Position numbers and translations under genes: made by a program
Shown here: positions 44,344 through 55,956 of the stretch, piece by piece
How the letters are laid out: every line of letters starts with the position of its first letter
How positions within the stretch are numbered: position 1 is the first letter of the stretch
Notes under the pieces: generated by a model
Database searches by the model: none
What the model saw: only the letters and a program-made list of their open reading frames with translations
What the model was told of the DNA's origin: nothing
DNA from: Micractinium sp. NFX-FRZ
Lineage: Eukaryota; Chlorophyta; Trebouxiophyceae; Chlorellales; Chlorellaceae
DNA: 64,000 bases
Reading direction: 5' to 3'
Assembly (NCBI GenBank): GCA_029339195.1
Contig: JAPTJF010000106.1
Coordinates: 62,001-126,000 of the forward strand

Positions 44344-46731
44344 ATGAGCAGCGACGCCGACAAGGGGAGGCGGGCGTCCAACAAGCCGCTGCTGCTAGTC
44401 TTCATTGCCGCTGCGCTGGGAGGGTATTTACTGTTCACGCTGGCCCTAAGCTCGAGCAGCGAGCACGAGCCGGTGCTGCCGGCGGCCAGCAAACGAGGTG
44501 AGGGCGTCCGGGAATGCCCTGCTGCCGCTGCCGCCTCAACCTGCCCACCAGTATACGTCTACCGCCTGCCCACCGGCCGCTGACACGCTTTCCCTCCGCC
44601 CCTTTGCCCGCTCTTCCAGGAGGAGAAGCAGACACGCAACAGCAGCAAGCGGCGCAGCAGCAGCAGAAGAAGCAGGTGCAGCAGCCGGCAAACAAGGACT
44701 TTAGCGCAGCGCAGGGCGTGCTGGCATCCCGCGTGTGCGGCTCGCCTGCGGTTGACGGTTACGCGCATGTGGAGCCGCCCTGCCTGGAGAAGTCTCCCAC
44801 CAACAAGTGGTATCTCGAGAACAAGCCGAAGCCAGACGACCTGGACATCTACTTCGAGAGGGAGGCCGACTATGATGGCCTGGCAGGTGGGTGCTGGGGG
44901 TGGGCTGTGCTGTCGTCGCTGTATTGCCTGTCAACTGGGTGCTGCGTGCGTGCTGCTGGTGACAGCAAGCGGGGAGAGGCACCGCCTTCTGTGCTGACGT
45001 CGGAATGTAACAGCATGCATTTGATGCAAATCAGGTGGTTATCATGCGCGCCTGCCAGTGCTGCATGCTGCGCCTGCTGTGCCTGCTTGCCCACCCCTGC
45101 CCACGCCCCTCCTTGTCAACCCCCCCTGATCAACACTACCTGTTTCTCCCTGGGCCCACCCTGCAGTGGCTTGGGGCATTGGAAACACCAAGCAAAATGT
45201 GGAGGAATGCGCTGAGGCGTGCCGGCAGCACGTGCCACGTGGCGATGGTGGGTGGGCGCTGGCGTGGGCGTCTCACCCCTGCCTCGTTGGTGGCGGTCAG
45301 CAGTTGCTGCCTGCTGGTGCTCCCTGCTGAAAGTCAGGCAGCCCACATGTGTGCCCTACTTCCCGCCGGCCATTCCTTTGTCTCCCGCTGCATCTCCTCA
45401 AACCCTCTGCCCTGCAAGCCCTAGTTGGCACCCCGCCCTGCACCTTGCGTGCCTCCTCACCTCCCTCACTCCCCTCCTCCCTGCAATCCTGCCCATCTCT
45501 CCTGCAGGCCCCTTTGGCAACCTGCCCTGCAACGCGTTTGCGTTCTGCGCCTTCGAGCACTGCTTCGAGCCGGATGCCCACAAGCACAGCAAGGGGGTGA
45601 GCAGGGTGGGCCAGGAGGTCGGCTGGGGGAGTGATATATATTATAATAATAAATATAATATAATAAATCGGGTGGGGGGCCATATACTTTTTTTAATGTG
45701 GGGGGGCTGCGCCCCCCAAACCCCCCGCTTTTTGAAACGGTATAGTGCTGTTGCGGTTGCTGGCTGCTGTGGGCATTGGCAGTATTGAAGGGAGTGCCAG
45801 CAGACAAATCAAGGGAGCACCTGCGTGGGCGGTCTGTGCTATCGAGTACGAGACCGGCCAGAGGGAGCCCTGTTGGCCCTTGGCATCAGCCCTGACCCAT
45901 CCTTGCAAGTCCTTCGTTCCCCCATGCAGGATTGCTGGTGAGGCGCTGGGGTTGCAGCTGGGGCGCGGACCGGCGTTGGTGCTGCTATGACAACAGCACG
46001 GACAGCAGCGCATACGTTGAGGGAGGGGTGTCACAAGCAGGATGGTGCAGGTCATGCATGTCTTGCCAGCAGCTGTGAGGGAGGCGGCACACGTGACTAG
46101 AATGCGGGCCTGCATCCTTCTGTTGCTGCATATCACCTCGTCACTAATCGCCCCTTCTGTTGTGCCTGGGCTGCTCTTTCCTCTGTGCAGGCTGAAGTTT
46201 ACAGAGGTGCGCCTGCCTGTCACCAGCAGCTTGTGAAGGCTGCAGGGCAGGAGGCAGCTGCTGCCATGCATAGCGGGCGTTGTGGGGGGAAGAGCGGGGG
46301 GTGTGGCAGCTTTTTGAAGGGCCGCAGCCGCCGAGCCCGAACCCAGGGTGGTCTCGCTGCCTGCCGTTCCTTGCAGTTGCGCTGTGCTTGCTTGCTGCTT
46401 TCACCCATCCCGGAGCACGGGATGTGCATGCGTGCCCTCTCCCCTGTCCCTCCCATGTCCGCTCAACTACACAGGGGTCTGAGGTCGCCCTGCCCGGGGC
46501 TCTTTTTTCCCCCACCCTCACCTTCCCCTCCACCCCTTCCTCCCTTCCACTGCTTTTTACCCCACGCAGGGCCCTGCCTCGCCAGAGGTCAACATGCGCG
46601 GCGGTCTGTCCAAGGCCATGCGGCGCCGGCACCCAGAGGCGCCCGAAAGAGTGCAGTGGCACTCGGGCGTGTTGCTGCCGCATGGAGTCAAGCTGACCAA
46701 CGGCACTTGGAGCCCACGGCACGACTGGTGA
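44344..46731 (+). CDS. Type II membrane protein with PAN/apple-like Cys domain
   Basis: 258 residues. Exons: 44344-44497, 44620-44886, 45167-45247, 45508-45596, 45930-45937 (8 nt), 46191-46206 (16 nt), 46570-46731. After a short cytosolic head (MSSDADKGRRASNK) comes one hydrophobic segment (residues 15-36), a signal anchor, then a Gln/Lys-rich stalk. The Cys-rich part (VEECAEACRQHV ... LPCNAFAFCAFEHCF ... GDCWLKF) fits the PAN/apple pattern, in which paired Cys residues make disulphides and bind protein or carbohydrate. The tail (VNMRGGLSK ... VQWHSGVLLPHG) is not known to me. It probably resides in the secretory pathway or at the surface. The small exons are supported because together they restore the expected DCWLK core and keep frame. 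Confidence 0.65.
45635..45718. mobile_element. AT-rich island and G7-C6 hairpin inside an intron, possible inserted element
   Basis: 45635-45669 consists only of A and T, in a locus that is otherwise GC-rich. It is followed by an inverted repeat at 45701-45718 (gggggggctgcgcccccc) and more homopolymer runs. This composition is foreign to the flanks. It could be an organellar DNA fragment or a small transposon remnant; no terminal repeats or target-site duplication were found. Confidence 0.35.
45930..45937 (+). CDS. 8-nt microexon (GATTGCTG) of the PAN-like gene
   Basis: Flanked by CCCATGCAG on the left and GTGAGGCG on the right. It supplies Asp, Cys and the first two bases of Trp, completed by the G that opens the next exon at 46191. 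Skipping it would shift the frame and lose a conserved-position Cys and Trp. Confidence 0.65.
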
Positions 46732-47391
46732 TGCCGCTCTTGGTTGCACACTGCTGGCGCCAGCCGGGCTTGCCTGCAGGTTTTGTTGTATAACTTGATG
46801 CCGCAGCCAGCTGCACAGGCGCTGAGTCATTTTCCCCTGCCTGCCTGCCCTGGCTCCCTTGGTTTGCTAGCATTACAGTTGAGCCTGGTTGCGTTTGTGT
46901 GTGTAATGTACTACTGCACACCGGTGGGCGGGTGGCAGAGAAGAGGGTACACAGGAGAGGGTGCCACCGCTGTCCGAGCCGGCGAAAGCAGAGATGAGCA
47001 GGGGACGTGAATGTGGCGGGGCGAGGGAAGAGAGTGAGGTGGGGCGTGGTCGTGATGAAATGGAGGGAGAGAGGCAGGAGGAAAGAAAGGAAGGTTGCTG
47101 CCTACTGCTCCTGGCTTGCTGTGCTGCCTAGCTGGGACAGGACCGTGTCGGGAAAAATGACGGCTGCTCTGGCATATACTGAACGCAGCAAACCCAGCAG
47201 CTAGCGCATGCCGTGGCGCCGCCCTTGGCAAGTCAATGGGCTGGGGGCGCCCGCCAGGCAGCAGCTGGGCCGCAGTGCAGCAAGCGTGATGCCAGGCTTG
47301 ATGGTCTGCTCCTGCAGCTGGCAAATGTGAGGTGCCCCTGCTGCTAAGGCTACGTCTGTTGCTGCCCTAAGAGCTGGGCATAGCTGCCCCT
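46732..47391. terminator. Convergent 3' region; TGTAA at 46902
   Basis: TGTAA at 46902-46906 lies 170 bases after the PAN-like stop. TTACA near 46873 could serve the minus-strand E2 gene. No other feature in these 660 bases. Confidence 0.5.
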
Positions 47392-48879
<1,488 letters not shown>

Positions 48880-49292
48880 GCTGCTGGTGTGATGCAGAGC
48901 GGCTGAGCAGGCTCGACGGGACGCAGGGTTGCAAAGAGCTTGTGGCGGCGAGCGCACTTGAAAGTGGAGGCGGGCACGCGCAGGCGGCAAGCAGCTGTCT
49001 GGAAGGCAACAGAAGCGATGTGAAACAAGGGGTTCAAATGGGGCGCAGACGGCCCACCGGCCATGAGGCCACTCTGCCGCCGCCGCCGCCAGCGGGGACA
49101 CCGCCAGCGGTGACGCAGGTGCCATCCTTCTTTCTAATCACAGCCAATTGAACCGTTACACAGCTTTGTACAACAGTGCCAAGTTCAGTGTCAGTTTCAA
49201 CCTGTCACCCTGGTCACCCCTCAGCCACTGGTCGGCTGTCCCTGGCCCTGGCCGGCCTCCCCAACGCGTTTTGCAACCGCACGGAGGGTGGC
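48880..49292 (-). terminator. Spacer between coiled-coil and E2 genes; minus-strand TGTAA at 49160-49156
   Basis: TTACA on the plus strand (TGTAA on the minus) lies about 130 bases after the coiled-coil gene stop, a normal distance for an algal poly(A) signal. The remainder should be the E2 promoter and 5' UTR. Confidence 0.55.
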
Positions 49293-52200
49293 TCAGGGCG
49301 AGCCACCGATGACAGGCTGGCGCTGCGCCACCACGCCCTTGAGCCAGCTGTCGTAGCTGGACAGCAGGTTCTTGTTCTCCCGCTTGTACACCTCCAGCTT
49401 GCGACGCATGGATTCCAGTGCGGCCTGCGGAGGTGGGGGCAGGGTGCGGTCGCAACAGCATCTGGCGTGCAAGCCGACTACAGCCCGACACAGCGCAGCA
49501 CAGCATACGCCGCACAGCACCGCAAAATCAAGTGTCACATGAGACTTAATGTACCCCACGACTGCATTCTCTGGCTCCCCCAGCAGCCCCACCTGGCTGC
49601 TCTCATATGCCTCCTCGCTGCGCGACTTGGCAGATGCCACCTCGCTCAGGTTGCCCTGCAGGCACAGCCAGCGTGCAATAATGTTGGTTTCTTGCTAACA
49701 TTACACTCTGAAAACAAGCTTCGTGCGCGCCTTTGAACCATGCAATCCATGCCAGCCACGACAGCTGACACCTGCAATTGCACCATACCGACCAAGGAAC
49801 TGCGGGCACGCACCTCGAGCTCCTCGGCCCGCCGCCGCATCGCCTTGGCCTCCTGCTGCGCCGCCACCCTGGCAGCCTCCTCAGACTGCAGGGCAAGCAG
49901 AAAGGCATGGAGAATAAGTGTCTTGCCACGGCAACAGAGCACATGGGCCTACATGCTCAGCTGCCTCTAGCCGCATCATACACTGCCAAGAGGAAGGCGC
50001 CCACATCGCAAAATCACATGCCGCTTCCGCATGACCTCCCTCCCGTCCCATGCATGCAGCGCCGCACCTGCAGGCGCGCCAGTGTGTCAGCCAGCAGCCC
50101 GCCCTTCTCCTGCTGCTCCCGCATGCGCCCGCTGCTCAGGGAGGCCAGCTCGCCGCGCAGCTTGCTGGCCCGCAGCTGCTCCTCGTTCAGCGTGTTCCTG
50201 CAGGGCAGGCAGGCAAGGCAGACGGTGGCTGAGACTGCTACATCTCAGGATGCAGCCAACATGAAGTGGTGCGGGAGGGCGGACCGCCCTGGAAGGCAGA
50301 ATGGCAAGAAGCGCGGGTTGTGAGCGGAAGCTCTTCACACAGCAGCCCACCTGAGGCGCGTGTTGTCCTCCTGCACCGCCGACAGCTCAGCGCGCGCCGT
50401 CACCTGCCCTTGCTCCGCTCCGGCCAGCTCGTCGCGCGTGCGAGCAAGTTCCATTTGGGTCTGCAGGATGAGTGAGGCAGAGGTAGGCGCATGCTGGCAT
50501 GTGGAGCTGACCTACGACAACTGCTTGCAGGCAGAGCTACACCTGCACCAGCTGAGCCTGCTAACTGCAGCCTCCGGCCTGTGCTAACCACCCGCAATTG
50601 CCAGCAAAACCACCCCACGGTGCTTGCCTGTTGCAGCCGCCCCTCCAACGACTTGACCACCCCCTCCAGCCGACGGCGGTCGCTGGCAGCGGCTGCCTGG
50701 TCGTCTGCAGCCCTGGAGTTGAGCAGCTGCAGCGCATCGCCCAGCTCCTGCAGGGGAAACAGAAGGTGTGATAAGTGAACAGAACAGGCTTCGTATCGGC
50801 CCAACACCGGCCTGTCTTGCACACACCGTCCAGTCAGTCACAGCGCACACCTCACAACCGACCAGCCCCAGAAATGCCAACACCTGTCCCGCACCTCCAT
50901 CCCCACCACTCCGCATGTCCACCACACCCACCTTGGCCTGCAGGTCGCGCCGCGCCAGCTCCAACTCCCGCCCATCCGCATCCGCCTGCAGCTGCTTGCA
51001 GCGCCGCTGCCAGCTGCCCGCCTCCTCCCGTGCCACCTGCACCTCCTGCCGCAGGCACCCCGCCTCCATGTCCCGCTCCTGCAGTGCTCATGTACAGGCC
51101 ACAGCAGCACAAGGCATGGGAATGATGCCCCACATGCGCATTGACGCAGGGGTGATTACGGCAGCACAGCACACATGTGCGCTGGGCGTGCCAATATGTG
51201 CTGCAAATCACTGTTCACCCCTGGACCACAGCTGGATCCCCCCAATCCTCCCCACCTGCGCTGCCGCGGAGGCCTCATCCCGGGAGCGGCGCAGTGACTC
51301 AACGGTGCCCCTCAGCTGCTCCACCTGCCCCTCCAGCGTCTCCACCGCCACCTCCTTCTCCTTCACCGTCTCCATCAGCATCTTGAAGGCAGCCTGGGTG
51401 TCCCCCAGCAGGCCTTGCACCTCCTGAGGCAGGCGGGGGCAGGAGGGAAGGAGGAAGGTGGAGATGACGCTTCAGCTCATCCAGCAGCAGAGGTGGGCTG
51501 CCTGGTGACCGGCCTTGCTTCATTCTTGGCAGCATCCCAACAACATCCTGCAAACCAACAGCCGTCAAAGAACACCCAGTGCAGGACGGGTGTGCAGCCC
51601 AGTCCCGGCCTACCCTGAGGTCCTGCTGCGCCTGCTCCAGCTCAGCTGTGAGGTTTGGCACCTTGGCCGCCTGCCGTGACAGATCCCCCAGCTGCAGCAG
51701 TACGGATGGTGGCGGTGGCACAGGCGCTCAGAAGTCAGCATCTGCTGCCTGTCCACCAAGCACCCTTAAACCAGCACGGTGTCAAACGCATTGCACCTCC
51801 TCCTTTATCGCTGCCTACCCCTGTCCCTGCACCGCGCCGCCCACCTGCTCCGCCTGCGTGCGAGCCTCTGCCCGCGCCACCTCCAGCTCCCCGCGGCACC
51901 GCTGCAGGTGCTGGCACGTCTCATCGTGCTCCGCCTTCAAGTCATCATAGTGCGCCTGCACCAGCGAACAAATACACAGGTGGGTGGCAGGCGCCGAGCC
52001 CGGCGCCCGGCGCCCCAGGCTTTCATCACCCCAGTTCTGGAGGCCCAGCAGCCACGCCATAGACGGGGTGTCTTTGCTTCCCCCGACTGAACTAGCCAAT
52101 CTGCCGGTTGGTGAAGGAGGTGGGCTGGCAAAATCTGCAGATGCGCATACAGCCCTTCAGTAGGCTGGACACCGGCAATCCGTCTCCAGAGCATGTACAG

Positions 52201-54452
52201 CTGTAGCACACATCTCTCTCTCACCCACACACAGGGTGGACTGCCCCAAACCATGCCTCGCTTGCAGCCACTAGCCTGCTCTCCGCCCTGCTACCCTACG
52301 CTGCCACTAGCACACCTCCTTGGCGATGTAGAGCGCCGCAGAGGCCTCCATCTCCGCCACCCGCCCCTGCAGCTCCGCAGCCTCCTGCACCGCCTCCGCC
52401 TGCCCCCGCCGGGCAGCCTCCAGCTGCTCCTGCGCGGCACGCAGGTCCTGGCGGCTGCGGGCGGCTGCTGCCTCGGCGGAAGTGCGGGCCTGTGTGGCTG
52501 ACTCGGCCTCCGACTGGGATGAGCGCAGCTGGTCCTGTAGCTCGCTGTTGCGGGAGCTAAGGCTGCAGGGCGGGCAGAGGACAAGAGTGAGAGCTCAGGC
52601 CGGGGCAGCGGAGGTGGGTGGGAGGGGATTAAGGGCGGATCCAGTTTGTGGAGTGCAGACCAGCGCTCTTCATTTGGTAGGGGCTGTCCACCAGACAAGT
52701 CCGCTGCAGCAGGCCCGCAGTCTCCAGCCCTGGCCCTTACCTGCGCAGGCTGGCCTCCAGCTCTGCACACTTGCGCTGCTGCGCCTCACGGGTGTTCTTC
52801 TCGCGGGCCACTGCCGTCTTCAGAGACTCCACCTCGGCCTGAAGGGAGAGAAGGCAAGTGGGGAGCATGGGCAGGGCAGGGCGGGACGCAGCATGGGGAA
52901 GATGAAAGGGCACAGCAGGAGGGAGGGTGAGCAGGCAAGCTAAGCGGACAGCCAGCCTGGCAGCCGCCCCAGCCAGGTTGGCTGGCCATGCACAGGCCAT
53001 GCCAAGAAGCCCTGCACCGAGGAACACAACCCTGCCAGCAACACAGGTAGCTCTTGCCGGCTCCTCAGCTCACCAGCAGCCCCGCCTGCGCCAGCCGCTC
53101 CTTGTTGTGAGCAGTCTCCGCTGACAGCCGCCCCTCTCGCAGCTCAGCTGCCTCACGTTTGGCAGCCTCCAGCGCCTGCAGCACCCACAAGGAGTTTCAT
53201 GTTTGTGGCGGAGCATAAGCACAGTGGTGCGCAGAAGGTGTGCAGGCACAGCTGAGCTGGCAGCATGGCGACGGCAGTACTCAAACCCCGCAGGTGTCTG
53301 CACCCACCTGCTCCATCCCCTTGAGCTGCACCGCGGCGGCGCTGGCCTTGTCAGCAGCCCGCCCAGCATCCAGCTCCGCGTTCACCCTGCAGCAACAGTG
53401 GGCGGCAGGTTGGCTAGGTTGAGCGATCGTGACGGTGCAGTGTTGGCAGGAGGGGCAGGGCGGCATCCCGAGGTGCCCTGCGAGTAAACAAGCATGGGAG
53501 CCCTGCTAGCGGGTTACTGGCCTCCCCTTGCCACCTTTCCTCTCAGTGCCCCCCCTAAAACCGTCCAATGAGCCAGCCCAGGCCAGCCCACCCAGCACCC
53601 AGCACCCACCTGAGCAGGTGCTCCGCCTGCAGGCGCTTGTGCAGGTCCTTCACCCGCTCCTGGTGCGCCGCCTCCAGCTCAGCACGCCCGCGGCACTCCT
53701 CTGCCAGCCTCTCACGCAGGCCCTCCAGCCGGCCCTGGGGCACAACGGCGCAGGCAGGCAGGCAGGCAGGCAGGAGGCAAGAGGAAGTGAGCATGCTGGT
53801 GGGGCCCACCGCTGCAAACCATCTACATGCTGTGCTGCACAGGCCAACGCCCCACTGAAGCATTGGTCCATGCACCAAGCTGGCACCAGCATGGGCTTTG
53901 GCATGCCTCCGGTTGCACAAGCAGCCCACGACCTGCCCTCCCACCTGCTCCGTGCGGAAGCGCCCGGCTAGCGCCGCAAGCTCGCCGCGCAGCGTGCCGC
54001 CCTCGCGCTCTCCCACCTGCCGCACCCGCACCAGCTCGGCTGCCAGCGCTGCATTGGCCCCCCGCATGCCTCGAGCTTGGGCGCGTGCAGCTGACGCCTG
54101 CTGCCGCGCGCGCTCGCCGTCCATAGCGCGAGCACCGCCGCTCATGAGGAAGTTGCGAGGATCGGTGCCGTTGCCGCCATCACGGCTGCCCCGCTGCGAG
54201 CCTGTAGAGCACATCGATGTTGTTTACATGAGTCGCCCGCACTTCCACGTTTGGACTCTTAACTCAAACATTGCACCAGCAACGGGGAGACTCACCGCGC
54301 TTGCCGCCGGCGCCCGGCGAGCGGGAGCGGTGGTCGGCAAAGGTGGTTGTTGCGGTGGCCATGGTCGCGCGCGGGCTGTGGACCAGCACGACCGTGGTGG
54401 TGTCACAGCCCGCATCCTCGGAGGACTCGCCGCAGGAGAGCCCTGCCGGCAT
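49293..54452 (-). CDS. Long coiled-coil protein, function unknown
   Basis: 731 residues from 17 exons (descending): 54452-54296, 54201-53945, 53734-53610, 53386-53308, 53175-53074, 52838-52741, 52562-52316, 51955-51845, 51691-51614, 51423-51256, 51078-50932, 50747-50628, 50460-50351, 50197-50068, 49885-49814, 49655-49593, 49424-49293. All junction phases agree, and one intron (50627) has a GC donor. After a Ser/Arg/Gly-rich head the whole chain is Glu/Gln/Lys/Arg/Ala/Leu with heptad-like spacing and few prolines: a near-continuous coiled coil such as a cytoskeletal, centrosomal or kinetochore filament protein. The end (KLEVYKRENKNLLSSYDSW) faintly recalls the Mad1 class, but the C-terminal Mad1 fold is absent, so I do not assign it. 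An alternative start is the ATG at 54362. I saw no exon-edge echoes in this gene despite 16 introns. Confidence 0.75.
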
Positions 54453-55329
54453 GGCTCGCAATGGCTGACTGAGGCGGGCGGCGCCCAAGAGCCCTCAATC
54501 AAGGCCGCTACTCCACGTAGGGTGTCGTCGCACAATTGGAGCGGTTATCGAAAGCCGTCGGGCCGGTCTCACCGCCCTTTGTGTGAAGGTTTTTTCGACC
54601 GGCGCTTTGTAAATTCCAATCCGGCTTGGGGTATAAATACGCCCTATTGCCAGCACTGCCGCGCGCTGTCGTCTGCAACGCTGGCATCCAGGTGGCGGCG
54701 CCTGGCAGTTGGGTGCCGCCGGCGGTGCCTGACGGCTGCGAGGCGTTGTGCGGCGTGTGTGTAGGTGGAGTTTGAACACAAAGTAAACAGCCAGTGGCTG
54801 TGGTCCAACGGGTGACCCTTGGCTGCAACTTGGCATATGTTTTCTTGCCGCCACGGTGCGCGCCAGCAGGACACCCGCCTGATCGACGTTGTGGTTTAGG
54901 GAACGACCCATCGGGCAAAGCAAGAAAAAGCTGGCGATGTTGACCGATAGCGCCATTTGACCTGTTATGTTCTGCCCTTGCACACTGGTGGTCTGAACAC
55001 CCAGTGTGCTGGCACCGCTTCCCCCACTGCGCGCCTGCCTGCCTCCCTTGCTCTCTGCTTGATCCCCACAGTTCTACGTCTGCCAGGCCACTCCAACAAT
55101 CACACTGCAAACTCATCTGTACGGTCCACCCGTTGGATAGCCAGACAATTGCGCCTCTGCGCTTGTGAGGTGCAGGGCACAGAGGACGCACGCTGCACAT
55201 CTGCCAGCAACACCACAGGGCATGCTGCCGGGGGCGATGGTGCCAGCGGGTTGAAGGTACCGAAACCAGTTCGTCCCGGCACTCCCGTCACCAGTAGGAC
55301 TGCTTGGCGAGGCCGGACTGCTGGCGCGT

Positions 55330-55500
55330 CATGACCAGCTTTGATAGTGGCCAGGGTTTTTCCTGGATTTTCCAGACTGGCAGAGGCTGGCGGAGGGCGG
55401 GACCACTCTGCCAGTGCCCCTATTTTTTCAATAGATTCTGCCAGTACTGGCAGATCTGCCAGTGTGGGGAAACCCTGATAGTGGCGCGGGGCTGGCACCA
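55330..55500. repeat. Palindrome-rich segment with CTGCCAG motifs
   Basis: Contains a perfect 16-bp palindrome at 55438-55453 (CTGCCAGTACTGGCAG), further CTGCCAG motifs nearby, and GATAGTGGC at both ends (55341 and 55479). The layout suggests a degraded small mobile element or a protein-binding cluster. Confidence 0.45.
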
Positions 55501-55663
55501 GCGAAGCGCGAGATCCTGCACCGGTGATGAAGCGGCAACGCCTGCCCATCTAGAGCTGTAGATGTTTCACACTCCATCAAATCAAATAATATGTACATGA
55601 CCTAACATACCATGACATGTAGCATGTGACACAAAGGGTGCAGTGGTTGTTTGGCAGCTGCGG

Positions 55664-55715
55664 CAGCGTCATGGCGACAGCGTCATGGCGACAGCGTCAT
55701 GGCGACAGCGTCATA
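55664..55715 (+). repeat. 14-bp tandem repeat, 3.7 copies
   Basis: Unit CAGCGTCATGGCGA repeated without variation, about 240 bases upstream of the KH-protein start codon. Confidence 0.95.
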
Positions 55716-55956
55716 GTTGCTGCAGGTAAGTAAGCTCGCACATCCGTGCGCATGCCGGCGTATTAGAGTGCCGAAAGAGCGAACGGCTTTAAAGAAGCGT
55801 CAGCGGCAAGGGGGCCTGTTCTTCTGCATCTTTTGTCCTTGCTGGCAGGCCGGGGCAGACCCCATCTCCCTCCCTCCCTCACCAACCCCTCCCCAATTCG
55901 CCCCAGCTACCTGCAGCTGCTGGTTGTGTGTATCTAACAGGCAGCCAGCAGCGAAA

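Larger units (their letters stand above)
54453..55956. promoter_or_regulatory. Divergent intergenic region with TATA-like motif
   Basis: 1.5 kb between the starts of the coiled-coil gene (-) and KH gene (+). TATAAATA at about 54632 is the only clear TATA-like motif seen in the window. The region is less GC-rich than its flanks and includes the repeats listed separately. No gene found. Confidence 0.4.

Noticed and set aside
49293..54452. MAD1 spindle-checkpoint protein
   Set aside because: Only a weak similarity near the end of the coiled coil; the C-terminal MAD1 domain and MAD2-binding motif were not found.
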